Shown piece after piece: positions 52,502-60,486 of a DNA stretch of 64,000 bases. The DNA lies in assembly GCF_014653785.1 (NCBI RefSeq), contig NZ_BNAS01000005.1, forward strand, positions 241,368 to 305,367. Reading direction: 5' to 3'. How positions within the stretch are numbered: position 1 is the stretch's first letter; every line of letters begins with the position of its first letter. The notes beneath the pieces were generated by a model, which was not told the origin of the DNA, ran no database searches, and worked only from the letters and a program-made list of their open reading frames with translations. Source of the stretch: Promicromonospora soli. Its GTDB lineage: Bacteria; Actinomycetota; Actinomycetes; Actinomycetales; Cellulomonadaceae. The translations under genes were made by a program, and so were the position numbers.

Positions 52502-55500
52502 TCACGCAGCTGGCACGTCGCCCATCAGCTCGAACATCTCCGCGGCATCGGGCATGTCGAGGTCGGTGTAGATGACGTACGCGTTCTCGTAGTGGCTCCG
52601 GGCCTGGTCCGGGTCGCCCAGGCCGCGGTGCGCGTGGCCGATGCCGGCATGGGCACGGGCCTGCTGGTGGCGGAGGCCGACGTCGGTGGCGATCCCGAGC
52701 GCCTCCGTGTGGAACCTCAGAGCGGAAGCGGAGCTGCCGGCAAGCTGGGCGGCCTCGCCGAGTCCGTTGATGGACCAGACCTGGCTGCTTCGGTCACCGA
52801 TCTCGCGACTGTGGGTCAGCGCCCGCCGGAAGCATTCGGTCGCCTGATCGGGCTCCTCCAGGCGGAGGTGCAACATGCCGAGCGTGTCCAGGACGGTCGC
52901 CTTCATGACCGCGATGTCCAGCGTTTCGGCGACGGTCAGGGATCGACGTAGGTGCTCGATCGCGGCGACGTGCTGCCCCCGGCTCATCTCGACGTTCGCG
53001 AGATTGTGAAGAGCGACGGCCTCGTCGTACAGAGTACCGAGATCCCGGAAGATCACGAGGGCCTGCTGGCAGGCGTCGTAGGACGTGGCGTCATGCCCAA
53101 GCCTTCCCTCGACCGCCGCGAGGTTGGTGAGCGCAACCGCCTCGATGAACCGATCGCCGGCCTGCCGGGCCAGGGCGATCGCCCGATTGTGGCCTTCCAG
53201 GGCCGTCGTGGGGTCACCGCGCTGATAGTCCACATTTCCGCGGTAGATCCGTGTGAGGGCCTCTCCCATCGTGTCACCGGTCTGCCGGAACAGGGCGAGC
53301 GAACGGTTGTAGTGCTCGACGGCCAGCTCGTACCGGCTGACCCGCACGTACCCCACGCCGAGCTGGCGCAGCACGTGGGCTTGTCCGTTCAGGTCGCCCG
53401 CGCGCTCGGCGACACGCAGGGCATGAGTGTTGATCGCGATCAGGTCGACGGTGTGGCTGCTGCTGAGGTAGCGGTGCAGCAACCGGGCGAGCCCGACCAC
53501 GTACCCGGACCGTTGGTGGGCGGCAGGGTGCTCGACGATCGCGAGCAGGCAGGAGCGTTCGGCCTGCAGCCAGTCGCGCGCACGGCTCGGCACGGCCAGG
53601 TCGGGTGTCGGCGTCAGCAGCTCGGTGGCATCCGGCCGGTAGTGCACCGAGGCCGGGTACAGGGTGTCCACCGCGGCGAAGACCGAGGCCTGGTAGTAGG
53701 TGAAGAGCCGATCCTCCGCCGTGTCTCGGTCATCGCCGGTGTCCTCCGTGGCTGCCAGTCGAGCGGCGTAGGCGCGCAGCAGGTCGTGCATGCCGTATCG
53801 ACCGTGGTCCGCCCGGTGGAGCAGGTGGGCGCTGACAAGTAGTTCCAGTGCGCGGCGAGCAGGCGCCACATCGGTGCCCGTCAGTGCTGCCGCCCCATAC
53901 GGGTCCACGTCGGGTCCCGGGTGCAGGCCGAGCCGTCGGAACATGCGTGCCGCCTGCTCAGGGAGATGCTGGATCGACCACGAGAAGACCGCCTGGACGG
54001 CTGCGTAGGGGTCGCCGCCTGGGTCGAGCAGCTCGAGCCGCTCCTGCCGGTCGGCCAGCTCAGCCACGACGTCGGCCAGAGGCCGGTCCGGCTGGGAGGT
54101 CGCCAGCACCGCTGCGACCCGGAGGGCCAGGGGAAGGCGAGCACACTGCTCGGCGAGCAGCTCAGCGGCCACCGGATCGGCGTCGACCCGCTCGCCGATC
54201 AGCCGCCGTAGCAGGCCGGCGGCGTCCGCGGTAGGGAGCAGGTCGAGGTCGATCCGGTGGGCACCGTGCACCGCGACCAGCCCGGCCAGGCTGTCCCGGC
54301 TGGTGACCACGACCGTCGAGGCACCGCTCCCGGGCAGCAGCGGTCGCACCTGGGCCACACTGCCCGCGTTGTCCAGCACGATCAGCATGCGGCGGTCGGC
54401 GAGCTCACTCCGGTACCGGGCGGCCCGCTCGTCGTCGTCCAGGGGGATGTCGCGCTCCGGGACGCCGAGCGCCGCGAGGAAGCGGGCCAGCGCATCGGCC
54501 GGTCGCATCGGCTGCTCCGGGTCGTAGCCACGGAGGTTGACGTAGAGCTGCCCGTCGGGGAAATCGTCGGCGACCTGGTGCGCCCAGTGCACCGCGAGCG
54601 CAGTCTTGCCGACACCCGCTGTCCCCCGGATCGCGGTGATCACCACGGTCCGCCCTGCGCGGCCGTCGTCAGCGCCGGGCACCAGCAGCTCGTCCAGGCG
54701 TCGCAGATCACCGGAACGCCCGGTGAACCCCGTCACGTCGAGGGGTAGCTGTGCGGGGCGGGCCAGCTTGTCGGCCGCGACGTCGGCCGCCGGGCGTGAC
54801 GGCGAGGCGGGCGACGGGGCGCTCCGGTCCGTGTTCGGTGCGCCGTCCGGCGCGGCCTGCTCGGCGTCGTGCCGGAGGATGCGCTGGTGCAGCTCGCGCA
54901 GCTCAGGACCGGGATCGCTGCCGAGCTCGTCGGCCAGGCGCTCCTGGAGCAGCCGGTAGTGGGCCAGCGCGTCGGACTGCCGTCCGCACCGGTACAGAGC
55001 GAGCATCACCTGCCCGGCGAGGCGTTCGTCAAGCGGGTGAGTCTCCGCTGCGGCGGTCACACCGGGCAACAGGCGCGCGTGCTGTCCAGAGCTCAGCAGC
55101 AGGTCGTTGTGGTCGAGGACGGCCGCCAGGTGCTCTGCCTCGAGCCTGACCGCCGTCGACCGCAGCCAGTCGCTGTCCAGGTCGGCGAACGGCCGGCCCC
55201 GCCACAGGCCCATCGCTTCCTGCCACAGTGCGCCGGCCGCATCGCCGTCCGCTCGCCTGGCCTGCGCGACGAGCGTACGGAAGCGCTGCAGATCCACCGT
55301 GGAATCGTCCGCTTCCAGGACGTAACCGCCGGAGCGGCGCTCCAGGAGCGGCCCGTCGTGGTCGTCGAGCACGCTCCGGAGCCGAGACACGTAGCTGTGC
55401 AACGTCTGCCGGGCGCTGCGTGGCGGCGTCGTGCCCCATACCCGGTCGACGAGCTGATCGAGCGAGACGTGCGTGCCAGGCTCGACCAGCAGCGCCGCCA

Positions 55501-55588
55501 GCACCGCTCGCTGCCGGGCCGAGCCGAGTGGAACCTCACCGCCTTCGCTCCGGGCCGAGACGTGGCCGAGCAGTTGAAACCAGACCAT
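52502..55588 (-). CDS. AfsR-like SARP regulator 2 (SARP-NB-ARC-TPR)
   Basis: 1,028 aa, same layout as regulator 1: N-terminal MVWFQLLGHVSARSEGGEVP and wHTH, BTAD, NB-ARC with AGVGKTALAVHWAHQV and MLIVLDNAGSVAQVRP, then TPRs. Long stretches are identical to the neighbour, so the pair arose by tandem duplication; the linker after the BTAD and the TPR region differ most, which suggests different signals. Start ATG 55588 is in the same relative place and context as in the paralog. Confidence 0.93.
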   Translation of the reverse strand: MVWFQLLGHVSARSEGGEVPLGSARQRAVLAALLVEPGTHVSLDQLVDRVWGTTPPRSARQTLHSYVSRLRSVLDDHDGPLLERRSGGYVLEADDSTVDLQRFRTLVAQARRADGDAAGALWQEAMGLWRGRPFADLDSDWLRSTAVRLEAEHLAAVLDHNDLLLSSGQHARLLPGVTAAAETHPLDERLAGQVMLALYRCGRQSDALAHYRLLQERLADELGSDPGPELRELHQRILRHDAEQAAPDGAPNTDRSAPSPASPSRPAADVAADKLARPAQLPLDVTGFTGRSGDLRRLDELLVPGADDGRAGRTVVITAIRGTAGVGKTALAVHWAHQVADDFPDGQLYVNLRGYDPEQPMRPADALARFLAALGVPERDIPLDDDERAARYRSELADRRMLIVLDNAGSVAQVRPLLPGSGASTVVVTSRDSLAGLVAVHGAHRIDLDLLPTADAAGLLRRLIGERVDADPVAAELLAEQCARLPLALRVAAVLATSQPDRPLADVVAELADRQERLELLDPGGDPYAAVQAVFSWSIQHLPEQAARMFRRLGLHPGPDVDPYGAAALTGTDVAPARRALELLVSAHLLHRADHGRYGMHDLLRAYAARLAATEDTGDDRDTAEDRLFTYYQASVFAAVDTLYPASVHYRPDATELLTPTPDLAVPSRARDWLQAERSCLLAIVEHPAAHQRSGYVVGLARLLHRYLSSSHTVDLIAINTHALRVAERAGDLNGQAHVLRQLGVGYVRVSRYELAVEHYNRSLALFRQTGDTMGEALTRIYRGNVDYQRGDPTTALEGHNRAIALARQAGDRFIEAVALTNLAAVEGRLGHDATSYDACQQALVIFRDLGTLYDEAVALHNLANVEMSRGQHVAAIEHLRRSLTVAETLDIAVMKATVLDTLGMLHLRLEEPDQATECFRRALTHSREIGDRSSQVWSINGLGEAAQLAGSSASALRFHTEALGIATDVGLRHQQARAHAGIGHAHRGLGDPDQARSHYENAYVIYTDLDMPDAAEMFELMGDVPAA

Positions 55589-55691
55589 GTCCGCCCATAC
55601 CTCCGCGTCGAGCCGTCGAAGGCAAGAGTAGGCGGTGCGCAGGGCGATATGCGGGCGTGGTCCGGACGGGCAGTGTGTGGGCAGGTGCGTC

Positions 55692-58058
55692 TCAGGGGCG
55701 GCCCCGCTCGGGCACCCGGTAGAAGACGAACCAGAGAATGCCGCTCGCCACGACGGCCGCGATCCCCGGCAGGTACCAGAGCTCGCCGAAAGAGACGTCC
55801 AGCGCGCGGCCGCCGACCGAGACCGTCAGGAAGACGAGCGCCAGTGCGAGGGCCGCGGAAAGGACCGGCACCAACGACCAGCACAGTGCCAGCACCGCCC
55901 TGCGGGCGGGCGAGAAGCCCACATCGACCAGGGTTCTGCGGGTGAGCCGCTGCGCAAGGACGGCCAGCCCGCCCCCGAGAAGGAGCACCGTTCCCGCGGC
56001 GACTGCCCCGACCACGCTCACGACGTCGGCCTGCGTGCGCATCCGGTCGTACCCCGTCCGGCTCGTCCCGTCGGCCAGCTCCGCGCCCGGCGCGAGGCGA
56101 AGCACCCCGGCGCGGAGCGCGTACCGGTCCTCGGGAGAGAGCCGGTGGAAGTCGGTGAGCATCACCTCGCTCATCCCGCTGGGTTCCAGGTTGTACTCCT
56201 GGGCGACCGAGCCGTCGGCGGGTACCACGAGCCCGGGCAGGTTGCCGCCGAGCCCCGCCCCCGGCCCGGCGTCGGTCGTCCCGGTACGGGTGATCGACCC
56301 GGTATCGCGCGAGAACCAGATGAGCCCGACGGCGTCGTCCGCCACCAGCCCGCCCTCCGCCTGCGGATCAGATCCGGGCGGGCCCAGGAGAACCGTGTTG
56401 ATCGGCGCCACGACCGGCGAGTCATAACACCGTGGGGGTACCTCGGTGATCGTCGTCACGCCCGAGTCGATCATGCATCGAAGCGTGCCGGGCGACGAGA
56501 CACGGAGGTTCCCGTCCGTGGCATCGGGGATCTCGTAGGCGACGACGTCATGCCCGCCGAGGTCGCCGTAGAGCCCCCGCAGTGCGGGGATCGCCGTGTC
56601 GGGCATCGAGCTGATCACGAAGGATCCGGCGGGCACGGGTAGCGGCGACATGGACTCGCCCCGGTTCGCGTCGCGGGTCGTCTGCGCCGACCAGAGGCCG
56701 GTGGCAAGGACGAGGGTCGCCACGACTGCGGCGGGCACCCACATCGCTCGCGCGAAACCGGAGAACAGCGACCGTATGGCGCCCGGAAACGCGCGCCCGA
56801 GCAGGGCCCCGAAGATGATCGGCGCCGAGAGCAGCACGACGGCCGCACCGATCGGCGCGAGCCGCGCCGTGGGATCGTCGACCACCGCGAAGCTCGCGCG
56901 CAGGGCGATCAACCACACGATCGCTCCGGCGACGGCGACCGCTCCGGCGACCGGGACGAGCCACCGGCGTCGGGCTCTGGTGGGTCGGGGGCGCCAGGAC
57001 CACAGCCTGGGCAGGTAGCGCGCGACGGGGACGCTCAGGGCCGCGGCCAGCATCACCGTTCCGACGACGAGGGCGACCTGCGACCACGGAGTGACCACGT
57101 GGCCCCAGCTCTGGCCGAGCCATGCGGAGACTTCTGTCCTGGCCAGCCGGATTCCCGCCAGCACGGCCCAGAAACCCGCGATCACGCCGAGGAGAACCGA
57201 CCCAAGACTGGTCCACAGGATGTGTCGCCACGCGCTGCGGGGCGTGAGCCCGGCGGCGACGAGTGTCCCGGCGTCCGACGTCCAGGTGCGCGCCAGCGCG
57301 GCGACCAGGGAAAGGAAGAGAATTCCGCCGAGGATCCCCGCACCTGCCGGAACGTATGCCAGCGCCCTGAGGAGCTGCGGGGAGTTGACCTCCGCGCCGA
57401 ACAGGAGCCATTCGACGGGCTGATACGTCGCGGAGCGCCGGTCGAGCGCCAGCCGCAGCTCCGGATAGGTGTAGAAGTCCGCGTTGCTCAGCCAGCGGGT
57501 CGGGTGGAATGACGGCGAGTCGTGAACGACCCTGATGATCGTGCTGTCCGCGACGTGGGCCGGGTCGCGGACGTATCCCACGACCAGCCCCGCTGCCTCG
57601 TCGTCGTCCGACCGGACCGAAACGGTGTCGCCGATGGCCACGCCGAGCGCCTCGGCCACGGGCTCGGAGATCGACAGCTCGCCTGGCTCGTCCGGGTGTT
57701 CTCCGGCGCTCAGCACTCCGAGCTGAAGCTGGGGGTCCGTCGTCGTCCGAACCGCCACCGGTGCCGAGGCATCCCCGGACGCGACCTCGCCCACACCGTC
57801 CTGGACCGGGCCGACCTCGGGCAGGCCGTCTAGGTGGTCGATTACTTCCGGATTGTTCGTCTGGAGGGCGAACGTGCGCTGGCTGAGCTCCGCGCGGAGC
57901 GATTCGGCGGCGGCCGCCGCTGCGCTGGCGCGAACGGTGGCCGGGCCGACCACCGCGGCTGCGAGCAGAAAGCCCAGCAGCGCGAAGACCAGAACCTGGA
58001 CGCCACGATGCCGCACGTAGGCGACGACCAACCGAGCACCCGAGACCCGCCCGCTCAT
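55692..58058 (-). CDS. FtsX-like ABC transporter permease
   Basis: A 788-aa protein with about ten helices: one N-terminal, a large outside domain (~45-240), a middle set (~250-450, e.g. GGILFLSLVAALA), a second outside region (~470-680), and three at the C-terminus ending FYRVPERGRP. Matches the MacB/FtsX permease group used in export, lipoprotein release or peptide resistance rather than import. Its ATG overlaps the ATPase stop (ATGA). Lies between SARP genes and the small secreted protein genes, all on the same strand. Confidence 0.88.
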   Translation of the reverse strand: MSGRVSGARLVVAYVRHRGVQVLVFALLGFLLAAAVVGPATVRASAAAAAAESLRAELSQRTFALQTNNPEVIDHLDGLPEVGPVQDGVGEVASGDASAPVAVRTTTDPQLQLGVLSAGEHPDEPGELSISEPVAEALGVAIGDTVSVRSDDDEAAGLVVGYVRDPAHVADSTIIRVVHDSPSFHPTRWLSNADFYTYPELRLALDRRSATYQPVEWLLFGAEVNSPQLLRALAYVPAGAGILGGILFLSLVAALARTWTSDAGTLVAAGLTPRSAWRHILWTSLGSVLLGVIAGFWAVLAGIRLARTEVSAWLGQSWGHVVTPWSQVALVVGTVMLAAALSVPVARYLPRLWSWRPRPTRARRRWLVPVAGAVAVAGAIVWLIALRASFAVVDDPTARLAPIGAAVVLLSAPIIFGALLGRAFPGAIRSLFSGFARAMWVPAAVVATLVLATGLWSAQTTRDANRGESMSPLPVPAGSFVISSMPDTAIPALRGLYGDLGGHDVVAYEIPDATDGNLRVSSPGTLRCMIDSGVTTITEVPPRCYDSPVVAPINTVLLGPPGSDPQAEGGLVADDAVGLIWFSRDTGSITRTGTTDAGPGAGLGGNLPGLVVPADGSVAQEYNLEPSGMSEVMLTDFHRLSPEDRYALRAGVLRLAPGAELADGTSRTGYDRMRTQADVVSVVGAVAAGTVLLLGGGLAVLAQRLTRRTLVDVGFSPARRAVLALCWSLVPVLSAALALALVFLTVSVGGRALDVSFGELWYLPGIAAVVASGILWFVFYRVPERGRP

Positions 58059-58702
58059 GCGGCTGCCACGAGGAGACCCGCGCCCAGGTTGATCCGCTGG
58101 TCCATCCGCTCGGCCACGCTCAGGTCGTGAGTGGCGACGATCACTGTCAGGTCGTCGCTCTGCCCGAGCTCCAGGAGTACATCGGTGATCCGTGCGGTGT
58201 TGTCGGCGTCCAGGGCGCCCGTCGGCTCGTCGGCCACGAGCACCGGGCTCTCGACCGCGAGCGCTCGGGCGATGGCCACCCGCTGTTGCTCGCCGCTCGA
58301 CATCGAGCCCGGCAGCCGGTCGGCCATCGACGACGGCAGCCCGACGCGTGCCAGCGCCGCCTCGATCTGGTCCGTCGAGCTTTTCGCTCCGCGGGCCTCG
58401 ACGGCCAGACTCAGGTTCTGCGCGACCGTCAGGAACGGCACCAGCCGGTAGTCCTGGTAAATGACCGAGACCCGTGGGTCACCGGCCGAGAACCACGACG
58501 CCCGGCCGACCGGCTCTCCGTCGATCTCCACGGTCCCGGCCGTCGGGTTCTGCAGGCCGGCGACCAGTCTCAGGAGGGTGCTCTTTCCGCTGCCGCTCGG
58601 GCCGGTCACCGCCGTCGTTCCGGTGTGGAACGTATGAGACACATCGTCGAGCGGCATTATCTTGTCGCCGTATTCGACGGATACGCAGCTGAGCGAGATC
58701 AT
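58055..58702 (-). CDS. ABC transporter ATPase (LolD/MacB-like)
   Basis: A 215-aa protein with Walker A GPSGSGKST, Q-loop YQDYRLVPF, signature MSSGEQQRVAIARAL, Walker B VLVADEPTGALD and H-loop ATHD. The first signature residues are MSSGE instead of the usual LSGGQ. Pairs with the FtsX-like permease. Start ATG 58702 with GGAG 4 nt upstream. Confidence 0.93.
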   Translation of the reverse strand: MISLSCVSVEYGDKIMPLDDVSHTFHTGTTAVTGPSGSGKSTLLRLVAGLQNPTAGTVEIDGEPVGRASWFSAGDPRVSVIYQDYRLVPFLTVAQNLSLAVEARGAKSSTDQIEAALARVGLPSSMADRLPGSMSSGEQQRVAIARALAVESPVLVADEPTGALDADNTARITDVLLELGQSDDLTVIVATHDLSVAERMDQRINLGAGLLVAAA

Positions 58703-58798
58703 TGGACTCCAATACGTTTCGTCAGGGACAGCCCCGGCTGTGGCCGAAATCCCTCATGGACCGGTTTCGTCCGGCACCCTTGCGGGAACAGCACGAGC

Positions 58799-58830
58799 CC
58801 GTGGGGGCCTTTGTGACAAGGCCCCCACGG
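58799..58830 (-). terminator. Terminator of small secreted gene 1
   Basis: 13-bp perfect stem CCGTGGGGGCCTT/AAGGCCCCCACGG, 6-nt loop, 14 bp after the stop at 58844. Confidence 0.75.
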
Positions 58831-58843
58831 TTAGTGCACGAGA

Positions 58844-59185
58844 TCAGCGACTCGCGACCTGGTAGTCGTCGCTGCAGCCCGCGTAGCATGTGACCCAGAC
58901 TGAGTAGTAGGACTTGTTCTCGGTCGTGAAGTAGTCGCTGAACTTGTCCTTAGCGGCGTCACGAACCAACTGAGCGCGCACCTTGTGGTTGCTGTTGATC
59001 TCCGTACAGGCAGCCCCAGCACGGAACGAGTCGAGTCCGTGGTCGTTCACCTTCTGGCCCCGCCAGCTGTTGCAGGAGGTGGCGGACGCCGGCGCGGCCG
59101 CCACCGCGACGCCGGCGCTGAGCACCAGGAGACCAGCGACCATCACTGATCCGAGCTTCTGTGCGATTGCCCTGTTCTTGAGCAC
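58844..59185 (-). CDS. Secreted four-cysteine small protein, paralog 1
   Basis: 113 aa, family not recognised. Sec signal peptide (VLKNRAIAQKLGS, hydrophobic VMVAGLLVLSAGVAVAA, cleavage after ASA), mature ~77 aa. Four cysteines (near the N-terminus, AACTEI, VTCYAGC) suggest two disulfides. Shared core with the two paralogs: F-A-C-IN-N, VRAQL, TTENK-Y, W-TC-GC. Start GTG 59185 has AGAGAGGA 6 nt upstream; longer frames lack support. Its promoter has the SARP-like direct repeat. Could be a bacteriocin-like, signalling or inhibitor protein; not known. Confidence 0.8.
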   Translation of the reverse strand: MLKNRAIAQKLGSVMVAGLLVLSAGVAVAAAPASATSCNSWRGQKVNDHGLDSFRAGAACTEINSNHKVRAQLVRDAAKDKFSDYFTTENKSYYSVWVTCYAGCSDDYQVASR

Positions 59186-59251
59186 TGTGAGTCCTCTCTT
59201 GTCTTCCTGAACGAACATTGGAAGTGCGACACCGATTGGCGCCAGCACCAA

Positions 59252-59295
59252 ACGTAGGCTGGAGCGATTGCAAGAAACATGTGCACGGCTTGCAG
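59252..59295 (-). promoter_or_regulatory. SARP-type promoter, copy 1
   Basis: Minus strand: TGCAAGC (59289-59295) and TGCAATC (59267-59273), exactly 22 bp apart, then 9 bp, then -10 TACGTT (59252-59257). Known SARP sites are heptameric direct repeats with 11- or 22-bp phasing lying about 8 bp upstream of the -10. Confidence 0.7.
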
Positions 59296-59328
59296 AACTT
59301 GACTCGAAAGGCTGCCCGGCAAACCAAC

Positions 59329-59362
59329 CGTGGAGGGTCTTGGCGACAAGACCCTCCACGGA
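59329..59362 (-). terminator. Terminator of small secreted gene 2
   Basis: 15-bp perfect stem CCGTGGAGGGTCTTG/complement with GCGA loop, 13 bp after the stop at 59375. Confidence 0.8.
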
Positions 59363-59374
59363 CGATGCTTATGG

Positions 59375-59716
59375 TCAGCGGGTTCCGACCTCGTAGTCGT
59401 CGTCACAACCCAGGTAGCAAGTGGTCCAGACCGTGTGGTATGTCTTGTTCTCGGTCGTGAACCAGGAGCTCTCGTTGTCCGTTCCACCGTCGCGAATCAG
59501 CTGGGCGCGGACCTTATGGTTGCCGTTGATGTCCGAGCAGGATGCGCCGGCACGGAACCCGTCGAGCGCGTTGGGACGGTCCTCCCGGTCCAGGTGGCTG
59601 CTGCAGCTGGTGGCGGACGCTGGCGCGGCCGCCATCGTGACGCCGGCCGTGAGCACCATGAGACCGGCGAACATCACCGACCCGAGCTTCTGGGCGATTG
59701 TCCTGTTCTTGAGCAC
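59375..59716 (-). CDS. Secreted four-cysteine small protein, paralog 2
   Basis: 113 aa, the same length as its two neighbours. Signal peptide VLKNRTIAQKLGSVMFAGL to ASA, then a mature domain with TSCSS, GASCSDINGNHKVRAQL, WFTTENKTYHTVWTTCYLGC and a DDDYEV end. Acidic and polar insertions near residue 45 and 75 differ from paralog 1 while the cysteines, tryptophan and TENK-Y-W core stay. Start GTG 59716 has AGAGAGGA upstream. Its upstream DNA is almost identical to that of paralog 1, so this is a recent segmental copy. Confidence 0.8.
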   Translation of the reverse strand: MLKNRTIAQKLGSVMFAGLMVLTAGVTMAAAPASATSCSSHLDREDRPNALDGFRAGASCSDINGNHKVRAQLIRDGGTDNESSWFTTENKTYHTVWTTCYLGCDDDYEVGTR

Positions 59717-59781
59717 TGTGAATCCTCTCTTGTCTTCCTGAACGAACATTGGAAGTGCGACACCGATTGGCGCCAGCACCA

Positions 59782-59825
59782 AACGTAGGCTGGAGCGATT
59801 GCAAGAAACATGTGCACGGCTTGCA
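59782..59825 (-). promoter_or_regulatory. SARP-type promoter, copy 2
   Basis: TGCAAGC (59819-59825) and TGCAATC (59797-59803), 22 bp apart, 9 bp, then TACGTT (59782-59787). Identical to copy 1. Confidence 0.7.
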
Positions 59826-59944
59826 ATGTCATTGATTCGAAGAATCGACGGAAGCCGGACGGGTACAGCAGAGTTACGCCTGGAGGGCTTGACGCGAGGA
59901 ATCCGGGCGCGATTCGGCCTGTGCGGGAACAGACCGTCCGTTGA

Positions 59945-60286
59945 TCAGAGTTGCCTGACCTGGAGAGAGGCGTCGCAGCCCGCAGGGCAGGTAGCCCAGT
60001 CCGTGTAGTAGGCCTTGTTCTCGATCGTGATCCAGGGGCTGTAGTAGTCCGAGGCTGATTCACGATCCAACACAACGCGCACCCTGACGTTGCTGTCGAT
60101 GTCCGTGCAGACAGCTGCGGCACGGAACTGGTTCAACCCAGCGACCTCCTTCTCGGCCAACCAAGCGTTGCAGCTGGTGGCGGCGGACGCCGGTGCAGCA
60201 CCCACCGCGACGCCGGCTGTGAGCACCATGAGGCCGGCGAACATCACCGATCCGAGTTTCTCGGCGATTGTCCTATTTTTGAGCAC
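59945..60286 (-). CDS. Secreted four-cysteine small protein, paralog 3
   Basis: 113 aa. Signal peptide VLKNRTIAEKLGSVMFAGL to ASA, then a more diverged mature part: TSCNAWLAEKEV, AAAVCTDIDSNVRVRVVL, PWITIENKAYYTDWATCPAG and a C-terminal LQVRQL. The four cysteines and the ENK-Y-W core are kept, so the fold is under selection. Start GTG 60286 follows AAAGGA. Promoter elements are conserved although the rest of the leader has drifted. Confidence 0.8.
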   Translation of the reverse strand: MLKNRTIAEKLGSVMFAGLMVLTAGVAVGAAPASAATSCNAWLAEKEVAGLNQFRAAAVCTDIDSNVRVRVVLDRESASDYYSPWITIENKAYYTDWATCPAGCDASLQVRQL

Positions 60287-60350
60287 AGTGAGTCCTTTCT
60301 GTCGTTCCTGACCGGACATTGGTAGTGCGCCGCCATCAGCGCCGATATCT

Positions 60351-60394
60351 ACCGTACTCAGGCACGATTGCAAGGAACTTGTGCGCGGCTTGCA
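60351..60394 (-). promoter_or_regulatory. SARP-type promoter, copy 3
   Basis: TGCAAGC (60388-60394) and TGCAATC (60366-60372), 22 bp apart, 9 bp, then TACGGT (60351-60356). Flanking bases differ from copies 1 and 2, but repeats, phasing and -10 spacing are the same. Confidence 0.7.
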
Positions 60395-60486
60395 GATCCG
60401 TTGATTCGAGAAGGAACAGGAGGCGGCGGGCAATCCACCGTTCGGCTACCTCGCCGGACAGTGGCTGCCGTCACCTGACGGACCGG

